In this document: in pieces, positions 22,779 to 36,300 of the stretch
Layout of the letters: each line of letters opens with the position of its first letter
Position numbering within the stretch: the stretch's first letter is position 1
Source of the DNA: Bombus terrestris
Lineage: Eukaryota; Arthropoda; Insecta; Hymenoptera; Apidae
Length of the DNA stretch: 64,000 bases
Direction of reading: 5' to 3'
Assembly (NCBI RefSeq): GCF_910591885.1
Contig: NW_025963553.1
Location: forward strand, 744,001-808,000
Made by a program: the position numbers and the translations under genes
Notes under the pieces: model-generated
The model's database searches: none
What the model was told of the DNA's origin: nothing
What the model saw: the letters and a program-made list of their open reading frames with translations, nothing else

Positions 22779-23200
22779 AGGCAATGTAAGGTATGTGTAT
22801 AGCTTGGAAATTGCGACCGTTGCTCGCTCGCTCCGCTCGCTCGTAAAAATTTAGTCCAACCTCACATCCGATCCGACACTTTCGCAAATTTGAAATAAGT
22901 CGCCTCCATGTCGAATGACTAACGCAAGAGGGATTGGTTTTAGGTTAGGCTATAGCTTTCGAGCGAGCACGGCGAGCGAGTGACGCGGAGAGGTGTGTCA
23001 CAATCGAACGGTGTGGCACACGGGGACATTGAAGTATTCGCACCAGCCCGAGGAGCCGGAAGTCTTTATCCAATTGCCTACTGACAAATGTTTACAGTTC
23101 ACCAATAGTTTCACACAAATAGTACTACTTCCTCATAATACAGTGCAATGTGATTTCCGAAATGACTGACAAAATTAGGTACTAACACGAAATATATGCA
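22779..23200 (+). repeat. Three-part mosaic monomer M55
   Basis: The first ~25 bases carry the M66-like lead (AGGCAATGTAAGGTATGTG). The middle is f-type (CTCGCTCGCTCC, GACACTTTCG). From about 22970 the sequence is h-type (GAGTGACG, GAAGTATTCG, TACTACTTCC, GAAATGACTGAC). At least two exchanges are needed. It follows M54, as expected for the lead, but has lost the CTCTCTCG arm of that type. Confidence 0.78.
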
Positions 23201-23622
23201 AGGCAATATGAGGTAAATGTATAGCTTGGAAATTGCGACCGTTGCTCGCTCGCTCCGCTCGCTCATAAAAATTTAGTCCAACCTCACATCCGATGCGATA
23301 CGTTCGCAAATTCGAAACATGTCGCCACCATATCGAATAATGAACGCAAGATGGATTGGTTTTAGGTTAGGCTATAGTTTTCGAGCGAGCGCAGCGAGCG
23401 AGGGACGCGGAGAGGTGTGTCACAATCGAACGGTGTGGCACACGGGGACTTTGAAATATTCCCACCGGCCCGAGTAGCCAGAGGTCTTTATCCTATTGCC
23501 TACTGACAAATGCTTACAGTTCACCAATAGTTTCACACAAATAGTACTATTTCCTCATAATACAGTGCAATGTGATTTCCGAAATAGCTGACAAAATTAG
23601 GTACTAACACGAAATATATGCA

Positions 23623-26600
23623 AGGCAATATGAGGTAAATGTATGGCTTGGAAATTGCGACCGTTGCTCGCTCGTTCCGCTCGCTCGTAAAAATTTAGTC
23701 CAACCTCACATCCGATCCGAAAAGTTCGCAGATTTGAAATAAGTCGCCTCCATGTCGAATGACTATCGCAAGAGGGATTGGTTTTAGGTTAGGCTATAGC
23801 TTTCGAGCGAGCGCATCGAGCGAGGGACGCGGAGAGGTGTGTCACAATCGAACGGTGTGGCACACTGGGACATTGAAATAATCGCACCAGCCCGAGGAGC
23901 CAGAAGTCATTATTCTATTGCCTACTGACAAATGTTTACAGTTCACCAATAGTTTCACATAAATAGTACTATTTCCTCATAGTGCAGTGCAATGTGATTT
24001 CCGAAATGGCTGACAAAATTAGGTACTAACACGAAATATATGCAAGGCAATAAAAGGTGTATGTATAGCTTGGAAATTGCGACCGTTGCTCGCTCGCTCC
24101 GCTCGCTCGTAAAAATTTAGTCCAACCTCACATCCGATCCGACACTTTCGCAAATTTGAAATAAGTCGCCTCCATGTCGAATGACTAACGCAAGAGGGAT
24201 TGGTTTTAGGTTAGGCTATAGCTTTCGAGCGAGCACGGCTTGCGAGGGACGCGGAGAGGTGTGTCACAATCGAACGGTGTGGCACACGGGGACATTGAAA
24301 CATTCGCACCAGCCCGAGGAGCCGGAAGTCCTTATCCTATTGCCTACTGACAAATGTTTACAGTTCACCAATAGTTTCACTAAAATAGTACAATTTCCTC
24401 ATAGTACAGTGCAATTTGATTTCCGAAATGGCTGACAAAGTTAGGTACTAACACGAAATATATGCAAGGCAATATAAGGTATATGTATAGCTTGGAAATT
24501 CTGACCGTTGCTCGCTCGCTCCGCTCGTTCGTAAAAATTTAGTCCAACCTCAAATCCCATCCGACACGTTCGCAAATTTGAAATAAGTCGCCTCTATGTC
24601 GAATGACTAACGCAAGAGGGATTGGTTTTAGGTTAGGCTATAGCTTTCGAGCGAGCAGGGCGAGCGAGGGACGCGGAGAGATGTGTCACAATCGAACGGT
24701 GTGGCACATGGGGACATTGAAATATTCGCACCAGCCCGAGTAGCCGGACGTCTTTATCCTATTGCCTACTGACAAATGTTTACAATTTATGAATACTTTC
24801 ACATAAACAGTACTATTTCCACATACTACAGTGCAATGTGATGTCTGAAATAGCTGACAAAATTAGGTAATAACACGAAATATATGCAAGGCAATATAAG
24901 GTATATGTATAGCTTGGAAATTGCGACCGTTGCTCGCTCGCTCCGCTCGCTCGTAAAAATTTAGTCCAACCTCACATCCGATGCGATACGTTCGCTAATT
25001 CGAGATATGTCGTCACCATATCGAATAATGAACGCAAGATGGATTGGTTATAGGTTAGGCTATAGCTTTCGAGCGAGCACGGCGAGCGAGTGACGCGGAG
25101 AGGTGTGTCACAATCGAACGGTGTGGCACACGGGGACATTGAAGTATTCGCACCAGCCCGAGGAGCCGGAAGTCTTTATCCAATTGCCTACTGACAAATG
25201 TTTACAGTTCACCAATAGTTTCACACAAATAGTACTACTTCCTCATAATACAGTGCAATGTGATTTCCGAAATGACTGACAAAATTAGGTACTAACACGA
25301 AATATATGCAAGGCAATATAAGGTATATGTATAGCTTGGAAATTGCGACCGTTGCTCGCTCGCTCCGCTCGCTCGTAAAAATTTAGTCCAACCTCACATC
25401 CGATCCGACATGTTCGCAAATTTGAAATAAGTCGCCTCCATGTCGAATGACTAACGCAAGAGGGATTTGTTTTAGGTTAGGCTATAGCTTTCGAGCGAGC
25501 ACGGCGAGCGAGGGACGCGGAGAGGTGTGTCACAATCGAACGGTGTGGCACATGGGGACATTCAAATATTCGCACCAGCCCGAGTAGCCGGATGTCTTTA
25601 TCCTATTGCCTACTGACAAATGTTTACAGTTTACCAATAGTTTCACATAAGTAGTACTATTTCCACATAGTACAGTGCAATCTGATGTCCGAAATGGCTG
25701 ACAAAATTAGGTACTAACACGAAATATATGCAAGGCAATATAAGGTATATGTATAGCTTGGAAATTGTGACCGTTGCTCGCTCGCTCCGCTCGCTCGTAA
25801 AAATTTAGTCCAACCTCACATCCGATCCGACGCGTTCGCCAATTTGAAATAAGTCGCCTCCATGTCGAATGACTAACGCAAGAGGGATTGGTTTTAGGTT
25901 AGGCTATAGCTTTCGAGCGAGCAGGGCGAGCGAGGGACCCGGAGAGATGTGTCACAATCGAACGGTGTGTCACACCGGGACATTGAAATATTCGCACCAG
26001 CCCGAGGAGCCGGAAGTCTTTATCCCATTGCCTACTGACTAATGTTTACAGTTCACCAATAGTTTCACACAAATAGTACTATTTCCTCATAGTACAGTGC
26101 AATGTGATTTCCGAAATGGCTGACAAAATTGGGTACTAACACGAAATATATGCAAGGCAATATAAGGTATATGTATAGCTTGGAAATTGCGACCGTTGCT
26201 CGCTCGCTCCGCTCGCTCGTAAAAATTTAGTCCAACCTCACATCCGATGCGATACGTTCGCTAATTCGAGATATGTCGTCACCATATCGAATAATGAACG
26301 CAAGATGGATTGGTTATAGGTTAGGCTATAGCTTTCGAGCGAGCACGGCGAGCGAGTGACGCGGAGAGGTGTGTCACAATCGAACGGTGTGGCACACGGG
26401 GACATTGAAGTATTCGCACCAGCCCGAGGAGCCGGAAGTCTTTATCCAATTGCCTACTGACAAATGTTTACAGTTCACCAATAGTTTCACACAAATAGTA
26501 CTACTTCCTCATAATACAGTGCAATGTGATTTCCGAAATGACTGACAAAATTAGGTACTAACACGAAATATATGCAAGGCAATATGAGGTAAATGTATAG

Positions 26601-27416
26601 CTTGGAAATTGCGACCGTTGCTCGCTCGCTCCGCTCGCTCGTAAAAATTTAGTCCAACCTCACATCCGATGCGATACGTTCGCAAATTCGAAACATGTCG
26701 CCACCATATCGAATAATGAACGCAAGATGGATTGGTTTTAGGTTAGGCTATAGTTTTCGAGCGAGCGCAGCGAGCGAGGGACGCGGAGAGGTGTGTCACA
26801 ATCGAACGGTGTGGCACACGGGGACATTGAAATATTCCCACCGGCCCGAGTAGCCAGAGGTCTTTATCCTATTGCCTACTGACAAATGCTTACAGTTCAC
26901 CAATAGTTTCACACAAATAGTACTATTTCCTCATAATACAGTGCAATGTGATTTCCGAAATGGCTGACAAAATTAGGTACTAACACGAAATATATGCAAG
27001 GCAATATGAGGTAAATGTATAGCTTGGAAATTGCGACCGTTGCTCGCTCGCTCCGCTCGCTCGTAAAAATTTAGTCCAACCTCACATCCGATCCGAAACG
27101 TTCGCAGATTTGAAATAAGTCGCCTCCATGTCGACTATCGCAAGAGGGATTGGTTTTAGGTTAGGCTATAGCTTTCGAGCGAGCGCATCGAGCGAGGGAC
27201 GCGGAGAGGTGTGTCACAATCGAACGGTGTGGCACACTGGGACATTGAAATAATCGCACCAGCCCGAGGAGCCAGAAGTCTTTATTCTATTGCCTACTGA
27301 CAAATGTTTACAGTTCACCAATAGTTTCACATAAATAGTACTATTTCCTCATAGTGCAGTGCAATGTGATGTCCGAAATAGCTGACAAAATTAGGTAATA
27401 ACACGAAATATATGCT
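23623..27416 (+). repeat. 11-monomer unit, copy 2 (nine monomers), M57-M65
   Basis: M57 (23623) to M65 (26999) follow the order of M46 to M54. Point differences from copy 1 include CTCGTTCCGC in M57 (23674), GTCATTATT in M57 (23908) and GGCTTGCG in M58 (24240). M63 (26155) has a c-type start and h-type end where copy 1 has the M52 hybrid. M65 has the 4-bp deletion. The next monomer, M66, opens the 9.7-kb block. Confidence 0.82.
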
Positions 27417-27838
27417 AGGCAATGTAAGGTATGTGTATAGCTTGGAAATTGCGACCGTTGCTCTCTCGCTCCGCTCGCTTGTAAAAATCCTGACAAACCT
27501 CACAACCGATCCGACACGTTCGCAAATTCGAAATATGTCGCCTCCATGTCGAATGACTAATGCAAGAGGGATTGGTTTTAAGTTAGGCTATATCTTTCGA
27601 GCGAGCACGGCGGGCGAGGGACGCTTAGAGGTGTGTCACAATCGAACGGTGTGGCACACGGGGACATTGAAATATTCGCACCAGCCCGAGTAGCCGGACG
27701 TCTTTATCCTATTGCCTACTGACAAATGTTTACAATTTATGAATACTTTCACATAAACAGTACTATTTCCACATACTACAGTGCAATGTGATGTCCGAAA
27801 TAGCTGACAAAATTAGGTAATAACACGAAATATATGCT

Positions 27839-30788
27839 AGGCAATGTAAGGTATGTGTATAGCTTGGAAATTGCGACCGTTGCTCTCTCGCTCCGCTCGC
27901 TTGTAAAAATCCTGACAAACCTCACAACCGATCCGACACGTTCGCAAATTCGAAATATGTCGCCTCCATGTCGAATGACTAATGCAAGAGGGATTGGTTT
28001 TAAGTTAGGCTATAGCCTTCGAGCGAGCACGGCGGGCGAGGGACGCTTAGAGGTGTGTCACAATCGAACGGTGTGGCACACGGGGACATTGAAATATTCG
28101 CACCAGCCCGAGTAGCCGGACGTCTTTATCCTATTGCCTACTCACAAATGTTTACAATTTATGAATACTTTCACATAAACAGTACTATTTCCACATACTA
28201 CAGTGCAATGTGATGTCCGAAATAGCTGACAAAATTAGGTAATAACACGAAATATATGCTAGGCAATGTAAGGTATGTGTATAGCTTGGAAATTGTGACC
28301 GTTGCTCTCTCGCTCCGCTCGCTTGTAAAAATCCTGTCCAACCTCACAACCGATCCGACACGTTCGCAAATTCGAAATATGTCGCCACCATATCGAATAA
28401 TGAACGCAAGACGGATAGGTTTTCGGTCAGGCTATAGCTTTCGAGCGAGCAGGGCGAGCGAGGGACGCTGAGAGATGTGTCACAATCGAACGGTGTGGCA
28501 CATGGGGACATTGAAATATTCGCACCAGCCCGAGTAGCCGGATGTTTTTATCCTATTGCCTACTGACAAATGTTTACAGTTTACCAATAGTTTCACATAA
28601 GTAGTACTATTTCCACATAGTACAGTGCAATCTGATGTCCGAAATGGCTGACAAAATTAGGTAATAACACGAAATATATGCAAGGCAATATAAGGTATAT
28701 GTATAGCTTGGAAATTGTGACCGTTGCTCGCTCGCTCCGCTCGCTCGTAAAAATTTAGTCCAACCTCACATCCGATCCGACGCGTACGCCAATTTGAAAT
28801 AAGTCGCCTCCATGTCGAATGCCTAACGCAAGAGGGATTGGTTTTAGGTTAGGCTATAGCTTTCGAGCGAGCAGGGCGAGCGAGGGACGCGGAGAGATGT
28901 GTCACAATCGAACGGTGTGTCACACCGGGACATTGAAATATTCGCACCAGCCCGAGGAGCCGGAAGTCTTTATCCCATTGCCTACTGACTAATGTTTACA
29001 GTTCACCAATAGTCTCACACAAATAGTACTATTTCCTCATAGTACAGTGCAATGTGATTTCCGAAATGGCTGACAAAATTGGGTACTAACACGAAATATA
29101 TGCAAGGCAATATAAGGTATATGTATAGCTTGGAAATTGCGACCGTTGCTCGCTCGCTCCGCTCGCTCGTAAAAATTCAGTCCAACCTCACATCCGATGC
29201 GATACGTTCGCTAATTCGAGATATGTCGTCACCATATCGAATAATGAACGCAAGATGGATTGGTTTTAGGTTAGGCTATAGTTTTCGAGCGAGCGCAGCG
29301 AGCGAGGGACGCGGAGAGGTGTGTCACAATCGAACGGTGTGGCACACGGGGACTTTGAAATATTCCCACCGGCCCGAGTAGCCAGAAGTCTTTATCCTAT
29401 TGCCTACTGACAAATGTTTACAGTTCACCAATAGTTTCACACAAATAGTACTATTTCCTCATAATACAGTGCAATGTGATTTCCGAAATGGCTGACAAAA
29501 TTAGGTACTAACACGAAATATATGCAAGGCAATATGAGGTAAATGTATAGCTTGGAAATTGCGACCGTTGCTCGCTCGCTCCGCTCGCTCGTAAAAATTT
29601 AGTCCAACCTCACATCCGATCCGAAACGTTCGTAGATTTGAAATAAGTCGCCTCCATGTCGAATGACTATCGCAAGAGGGATTGGTTTTAGGTTAGGCTA
29701 TAGCTTTCGAGCGAGCGCATCGAGCGAAGGACGCGGAGAGGTGTGTCACATTCGAACGGTGTGGCACATTGGGACATTGAAATAATCGCACCAGCCCGAG
29801 GAGCCAGAAGTCTTTATTCTATTGCCTACTGACAAATGTTTACAGTTCACCAAGAGTTTCACACAAATAGTACTATTTCCTCATAGTGCAGTGCAATGTG
29901 ATTTCCGAAATGGCTGACAAAATTTGGTACTAACACGAAATATATGCAAGGCATTAAAAGGTGTATGTATAGCTTGGAAATTGCGACCGTTGCTCGCTCG
30001 CTCCGCTCGCTCGTAAAAATTTAGTCCAACCTCACATCCGATCCGACGCGTTCGCCAATTTGAAATAAGTCGCCTCCATGTCGAATAACTAACGCAAGAG
30101 GGATTGGTTTTAGGTTAGGCTATAGCTTTCGACCGAGCAGGGCGAGCAAGGGACGCGGAGAGATGTGTCACAATCGAACGGTGTGTCACACCGGGACATT
30201 GAAATATTCGCACCAGCCCGAGGAGCCGGAAGTCTTTATCCCATTGCCTACTGACTAATGTTTACAGTTCACCAATAGTTTCACACAAATAGTACTATTT
30301 CCTCATAGTACAGTGCAATGTGATTTCCGAAATGGCTGACAAAATTGGGTACTAACACGAAATATATGCAAGGCAATATAAGGTATATGTATAGCTTGGA
30401 AATTGCGACCGTTGCTCGCTCGCTCCGCTCGCTCGTAAAAATTTAGTCCAACCTCACATCCGATCCGAAACGTTCGCAGATTTGAAATAAGTCGCCTCCA
30501 TGTCGACTATCGCAAGAGGGATTGGTTTTAGGTTAGGCTATAGCTTTCGAGCGAGCGCATCGAGCGAGGGACGCGGAGAGGTGTGTCACAATCGAACGGT
30601 GTGGCACACTGGGACATTGAAATAATCGCACCAGCCCGAGGAGCCAGAAGTCTTTATTCTATTGCCTACTGACAAATGTTTACAGTTCACCAATAGTTTC
30701 ACATAAATAGTACTATTTCCTCATAGTGCAGTGCAATGTGATGTCCGAAATAGCTGACAAAATTAGGTAATAACACGAAATATATGCT
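27839..30788 (+). repeat. Nested seven-monomer duplication (2950 bp) inside copy A, first part M67-M73
   Basis: M67 to M72 match M74 to M79 at an offset of 2950, seven monomers less 4 bp. M73 (30371) starts like M80, then between about 30386 and 30454 becomes the M65-like 418-bp type. It is therefore the junction monomer created by the duplication. Private differences separate the parts: GTTTTAAG at 27997 versus GTTTCAAG at 30947, and GACCGAGC at 30131 versus GAGCGAGC at 33081. Confidence 0.88.
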
Positions 30789-33394
30789 AGGCAATGTAAG
30801 GTATGTGTATAGCTTGGAAATTGCGACCGTTGCTCTCTCGCTCCGCTCGCTTGTAAAAATCCTGACAAACCTCACAACCGATCCGACACGTTCGCAAATT
30901 CGAAATATGTCGCCTCCATGTCGAATGACTAATGCAAGAGGGATTGGTTTCAAGTTAGGCTATAGCCTTCGAGCGAGCACGGCGGGCGAGGGACGCTTAG
31001 AGGTGTGTCACAATCGAACGGTGTGGCACACGGGGACATTGAAATATTCGCACCAGCCCGAGTAGCCGGACGTCTTTATCCTATTGCCTACTCACAAATG
31101 TTTACAATTTATGAATACTTTCACATAAACAGTACTATTTCCACATACTACAGTGCAATGTGATGTCCGAAATAGCTGACAAAATTAGGTAATAACACGA
31201 AATATATGCTAGGCAATGTAAGGTATGTGTATAGCTTGGAAATTGTGACCGTTGCTCTCTCGCTCCGCTCGCTTGTAAAAATCCTGTCCAACCTCACAAC
31301 CGATCCGACACGTTCGCAAATTCGAAATATGTCGCCACCATATCGAATAATGAACGCAAGACGGATAGGTTTTCGGTCAGGCTATAGCTTTCGAGCGAGC
31401 AGGGCGAGCGAGGGACGCTGAGAGATGTGTCACAATCGAACGGTGTGGCACATGGGGACATTGAAATATTCGCACCAGCCCGAGTAGCCGGATGTTTTTA
31501 TCCTATTGCCTACTGACAAATGTTTACAGTTTACCAATAGTTTCACATAAGTAGTACTATTTCCACATAGTACAGTGCAATCTGATGTCCGAAATGGCTG
31601 ACAAAATTAGGTAATAACACGAAATATATGCAAGGCAATATAAGGTATATGTATAGCTTGGAAATTGTGACCGTTGCTCGCTCGCTCCGCTCGCTCGTAA
31701 AAATTTAGTCCAACCTCACATCCGATCCGACGCGTACGCCAATTTGAAATAAGTCGCCTCCATGTCGAATGCCTAACGCAAGAGGGATTGGTTTTAGGTT
31801 AGGCTATAGCTTTCGAGCGAGCAGGGCGAGCGAGGGACGCGGAGAGATGTGTCACAATCGAACGGTGTGTCACACCGGGACATTGAAATATTCGCACCAG
31901 CCCGAGGAGCCGGAAGTCTTTATCCCATTGCCTACTGACTAATGTTTACAGTTCACCAATAGTCTCACACAAATAGTACTATTTCCTCATAGTACAGTGC
32001 AATGTGATTTCCGAAATGGCTGACAAAATTGGGTACTAACACGAAATATATGCAAGGCAATATAAGGTATATGTATAGCTTGGAAATTGCGACCGTTGCT
32101 CGCTCGCTCCGCTCGCTCGTAAAAATTCAGTCCAACCTCACATCCGATGCGATACGTTCGCTAATTCGAGATATGTCGTCACCATATCGAATAATGAACG
32201 CAAGATGGATTGGTTTTAGGTTAGGCTATAGTTTTCGAGCGAGCGCAGCGAGCGAGGGACGCGGAGAGGTGTGTCACAATCGAACGGTGTGGCACACGGG
32301 GACTTTGAAATATTCCCACCGGCCCGAGTAGCCAGAAGTCTTTATCCTATTGCCTACTGACAAATGTTTACAGTTCACCAATAGTTTCACACAAATAGTA
32401 CTATTTCCTCATAATACAGTGCAATGTGATTTCCGAAATGGCTGACAAAATTAGGTACTAACACGAAATATATGCAAGGCAATATGAGGTAAATGTATAG
32501 CTTGGAAATTGCGACCGTTGCTCGCTCGCTCCGCTCGCTCGTAAAAATTTAGTCCAACCTCACATCCGATCCGAAACGTTCGTAGATTTGAAATAAGTCG
32601 CCTCCATGTCGAATGACTATCGCAAGAGGGATTGGTTTTAGGTTAGGCTATAGCTTTCGAGCGAGCGCATCGAGCGAAGGACGCGGAGAGGTGTGTCACA
32701 TTCGAACGGTGTGGCACATTGGGACATTGAAATAATCGCACCAGCCCGAGGAGCCAGAAGTCTTTATTCTATTGCCTACTGACAAATGTTTACAGTTCAC
32801 CAAGAGTTTCACACAAATAGTACTATTTCCTCATAGTGCAGTGCAATGTGATTTCCGAAATGGCTGACAAAATTTGGTACTAACACGAAATATATGCAAG
32901 GCATTAAAAGGTGTATGTATAGCTTGGAAATTGCGACCGTTGCTCGCTCGCTCCGCTCGCTCGTAAAAATTTAGTCCAACCTCACATCCGATCCGACGCG
33001 TTCGCCAATTTGAAATAAGTCGCCTCCATGTCGAATAACTAACGCAAGAGGGATTGGTTTTAGGTTAGGCTATAGCTTTCGAGCGAGCAGGGCGAGCAAG
33101 GGACGCGGAGAGATGTGTCACAATCGAACGGTGTGTCACACCGGGACATTGAAATATTCGCACCAGCCCGAGGAGCCGGAAGTCTTTATCCCATTGCCTA
33201 CTGACTAATGTTTACAGTTCACCAATAGTTTCACACAAATAGTACTATTTCCTCATAGTACAGTGCAATGTGATTTCCGAAATGGCTGACAAAATTGGGT
33301 ACTAACACGAAATATATGCAAGGCAATATAAGGTATATGTATAGCTTGGAAATTGCGACCGTTGCTCGCTCGCTCCGCTCGCTCGTAAAAATTT
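30789..33394 (+). repeat. Nested seven-monomer duplication inside copy A, second part M74 to early M80
   Basis: M74 (30789), M75 (31211), M76 (31633), M77 (32055), M78 (32477) and M79 (32899) repeat M67 to M72. M80 (33321) matches M73 only over about its first 74 bases, to TTTATTCC near 33394. The monomers keep distinctive features: ACGGATAGGTTTTCGGTCAGG in M68/M75, CCTAACGCAAG in M69/M76, AAAATTCAGTCC in M70/M77, and GGCATTAAAAGG in M72/M79. Confidence 0.87.
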
Positions 33395-36300
33395 ATTCCA
33401 ACCTCACATCCGATCCGACGCGTTCGCCAATTTGAAATAAGTCGCCTCCATGTCGAATAACTAACGCAAGAGGGATTGGTTTTAGGTTAGGCTATAGCTT
33501 TCGAGCGAGCACGGCGAGCGAGGGTCCCGGAGAGGTGTGTCACAATCGAACGGTGTGGCAGGTGGGGACATTGAAATATTCGCACCAGCCCGAGTAGCCG
33601 GAAGTCTTTATCCTATTGCCTACTGACAAATGTTTACAGTTTACCAATAGTTTCACATAAGTAGTACTATTTCCTCATAGTGCAGTGCAATGTGTTTTCC
33701 GAAATGGCTGACAAAATTGGGTACTAACACGAAATATATGCAAGGCAATGTAAGGTATGTGTATAGCTTGGAAATTGCGACCGTTGCTCTCTCGCTCCGC
33801 TCGCTTGTAAAAATCCTGACAAACCTCACAACCGATCCGACACGTTCGCAAATTCGAAACATGTCTCCACCATATCGAATAATGAACGCAAGAGGGATTG
33901 GTTTTAGGTTAGGCTATAGTTTTCGAGCGAGCACGGCGAGCGAGGGAAGCGGAGATGTGTGTCACAATCGAACTGTGTGGCACATGGGGACATTGAATTA
34001 TTCGCACCAGCCCTAGGAGCCGGAAGTCTTTATCCTATTGCCTACTGACAAATGTTCACAGTTTACCAATAGTTTCGCATAAATAGTACTATTTCCATAT
34101 AGTACAGTGCAATCTGATGTCCGAAATGGCTGACAAAATTAGGTACTAACAAGAAATATATGCAAGGCAATATAAGGTATATGTATAGCTTGGAAATTGC
34201 GACCGTTGCTCGCTCGCTCCGCTCGCTCGTAAAAATTTAGTCCAACCTCACATCCGATGCGATACTTTCGCAAATTCGAAATATGTCGCCACCATATCGA
34301 ATAATGAACGCAAGATGGATTGGTTTTAGGTTAGGCTATAGTTTTCGAGCGAGCGCAGCGTGCGAGGGACGCGGAGAGGTGTGTCACAATCGAACGGTGT
34401 GGCACACGGGGAGATTGAAATATTCGCACCAGCCCGAGGAGCCGGAAGTCTTTATCCCATTGCCTACTGACAAATGTTTACAGTTCACCAATAGTTTCAC
34501 ACAAATAGTACAATTTCCCCACAGTACAGAGCAATGTGATTTCCTAAATGGCTGACAATGTTAGGTACTAACACGAAATATATGCAAGGCAATATAAGGT
34601 ATACGTATAGCTAGGTAATTGTGACCGTTGCACGCTCGCTCCTCTCGCTCGTAAAAATTTAGTCCAACCTCACATCCGATAAGAGACGTTCGCTAATTCG
34701 AGATATGTCGCCACCATATCGAATAATGAACGCAAGATGGATTGGCTTTAGGTTAGGCTATAGCTTTCGAGCGAGCACGGCGAGCGTGGGACGCGGAGAG
34801 GTGTGTCACAATCGAACGGTGTGTCACACCGGGACATTGAAATATTCGCACCAGCCCGAGGAGCCGGAAGTCTTTATCCCATTGCCTACTGACAAATGTT
34901 TACAGTTCACCAATAGTTTCACACAAATAGTACAATTTCCTCACAGTACAGTGCAATGTGATTTCCTAAATGGCTGACAATGTTAGGTACTAACACGAAA
35001 TATATGCAAGGCAATATAAGGTATATGTATAGCTAGGAAATTGTGACCGTTGCACGCTCGCTCCTCTCGCTCGTAAAAATTTAGTCCAACCTCACATCCG
35101 ATGCGAGACGTTCGCTAATTCGAGATATGTCGCCACCATATCGAATAATGAACGCAAGATGGATTGGCTTTAGGTTAGGCTATAGCTTTCGAGCGAGCAC
35201 GGCGAGCGTGGGACGCTGAGAGGTGTGTCACAATCGAACGGTGTGGCACACGGGGACATTGAAGTATTCGCACCAGCCCGAGGAGCCGGAAGTCTTTATC
35301 CCATTGCCTACTGACAAATGTTTACAGTTCACCAATAGTTTCACACAAATAGTACAATTTCCTCACAGTACAGTGCAATGTGATTTCCGAAATGGCTGAC
35401 AACGTTAGGTACTAACACGAAATATATGCAAGGCAATATAAGGTATATGTATAGCTTGGAAATTGTGACCGTTGCTCGCTCGCTTCGCTCGCTCGTAAAA
35501 ATTTAGTCCAACCTCACATCCGATCCGACACGTTCGCAAATTTGAAATAAGTCGCCTCCATGTCGAATGACTAACGCAAGAGGGATTGGCTTTAGGTTAG
35601 GCTATAGCTTTCGAGCGAGCACGACGGTCGAGGGTCGCGGAGAGGTGTGTCACAATCGAACGTTGTGGCACACGGGGATATTGAAATATTCGCACCAGCC
35701 CGAGGAGCCGGAAGTTTTTATCCTATTGCCTACTGACAAATGTTTACAGTTCACCAATAGTTTCACACAAATAGTACTATTTCCACATAGTACAGTGCAA
35801 TCTGATGTCCGAAATGGCTGACAAAATTAGGTACTAACAAGAAATATATGCAAGGCAATATAAGGTATATGTATAGCTTGGAAATTGCGACCGTTGCTCG
35901 CTCGCTCCGCCCGCTCGTAAAAATTTAGTCCAACCTCACATCCGATCCGACACGTTCGCAAATTTGAGAGAAGTCGCCCCCATTTCGAATGACTAACGCT
36001 AGAGGGATTGGTTTTAGGTTAGGCTATAGCTTTCGAGCGAGTAGGGCGAGCGAGGGACGCGGAGAGATGTGTCACAATCGAACGGTGTGGCACACCGGGA
36101 CATTGAAATATTCGCACCAGCCCGAGGAGCCGGAAGTATTTATCCCATTGCCTACTGACAAATGTTTACAGTTCACCAATAGTTTCACACAAATAGTACT
36201 ATTTCCTCATATTACAGTGCAATGTGATTTCCGAAATGGCTGACATAATTAGGTACTAACACGAAATATATGCAAGGCAATGTAAGGTATATGTATAGCT

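Larger units (their letters stand above)
18985..23622 (+). repeat. 11-monomer unit (4638 bp), copy 1, M46-M56
   Basis: M46 to M51, M53 and M54 match M57 to M62, M64 and M65 at an offset of 4638, which is eleven monomers less 4 bp for the deletion in M54. M50 (20673, GACATGTTCG and CACATGGGG) matches M61, M51 matches M62, M53 (21939, GAAACATGTCG) matches M64, and M54 matches M65. M52 (21517) is a hybrid and does not match M63 over its first part. M55 and M56 complete the unit and have no partner in copy 2. Confidence 0.85.
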
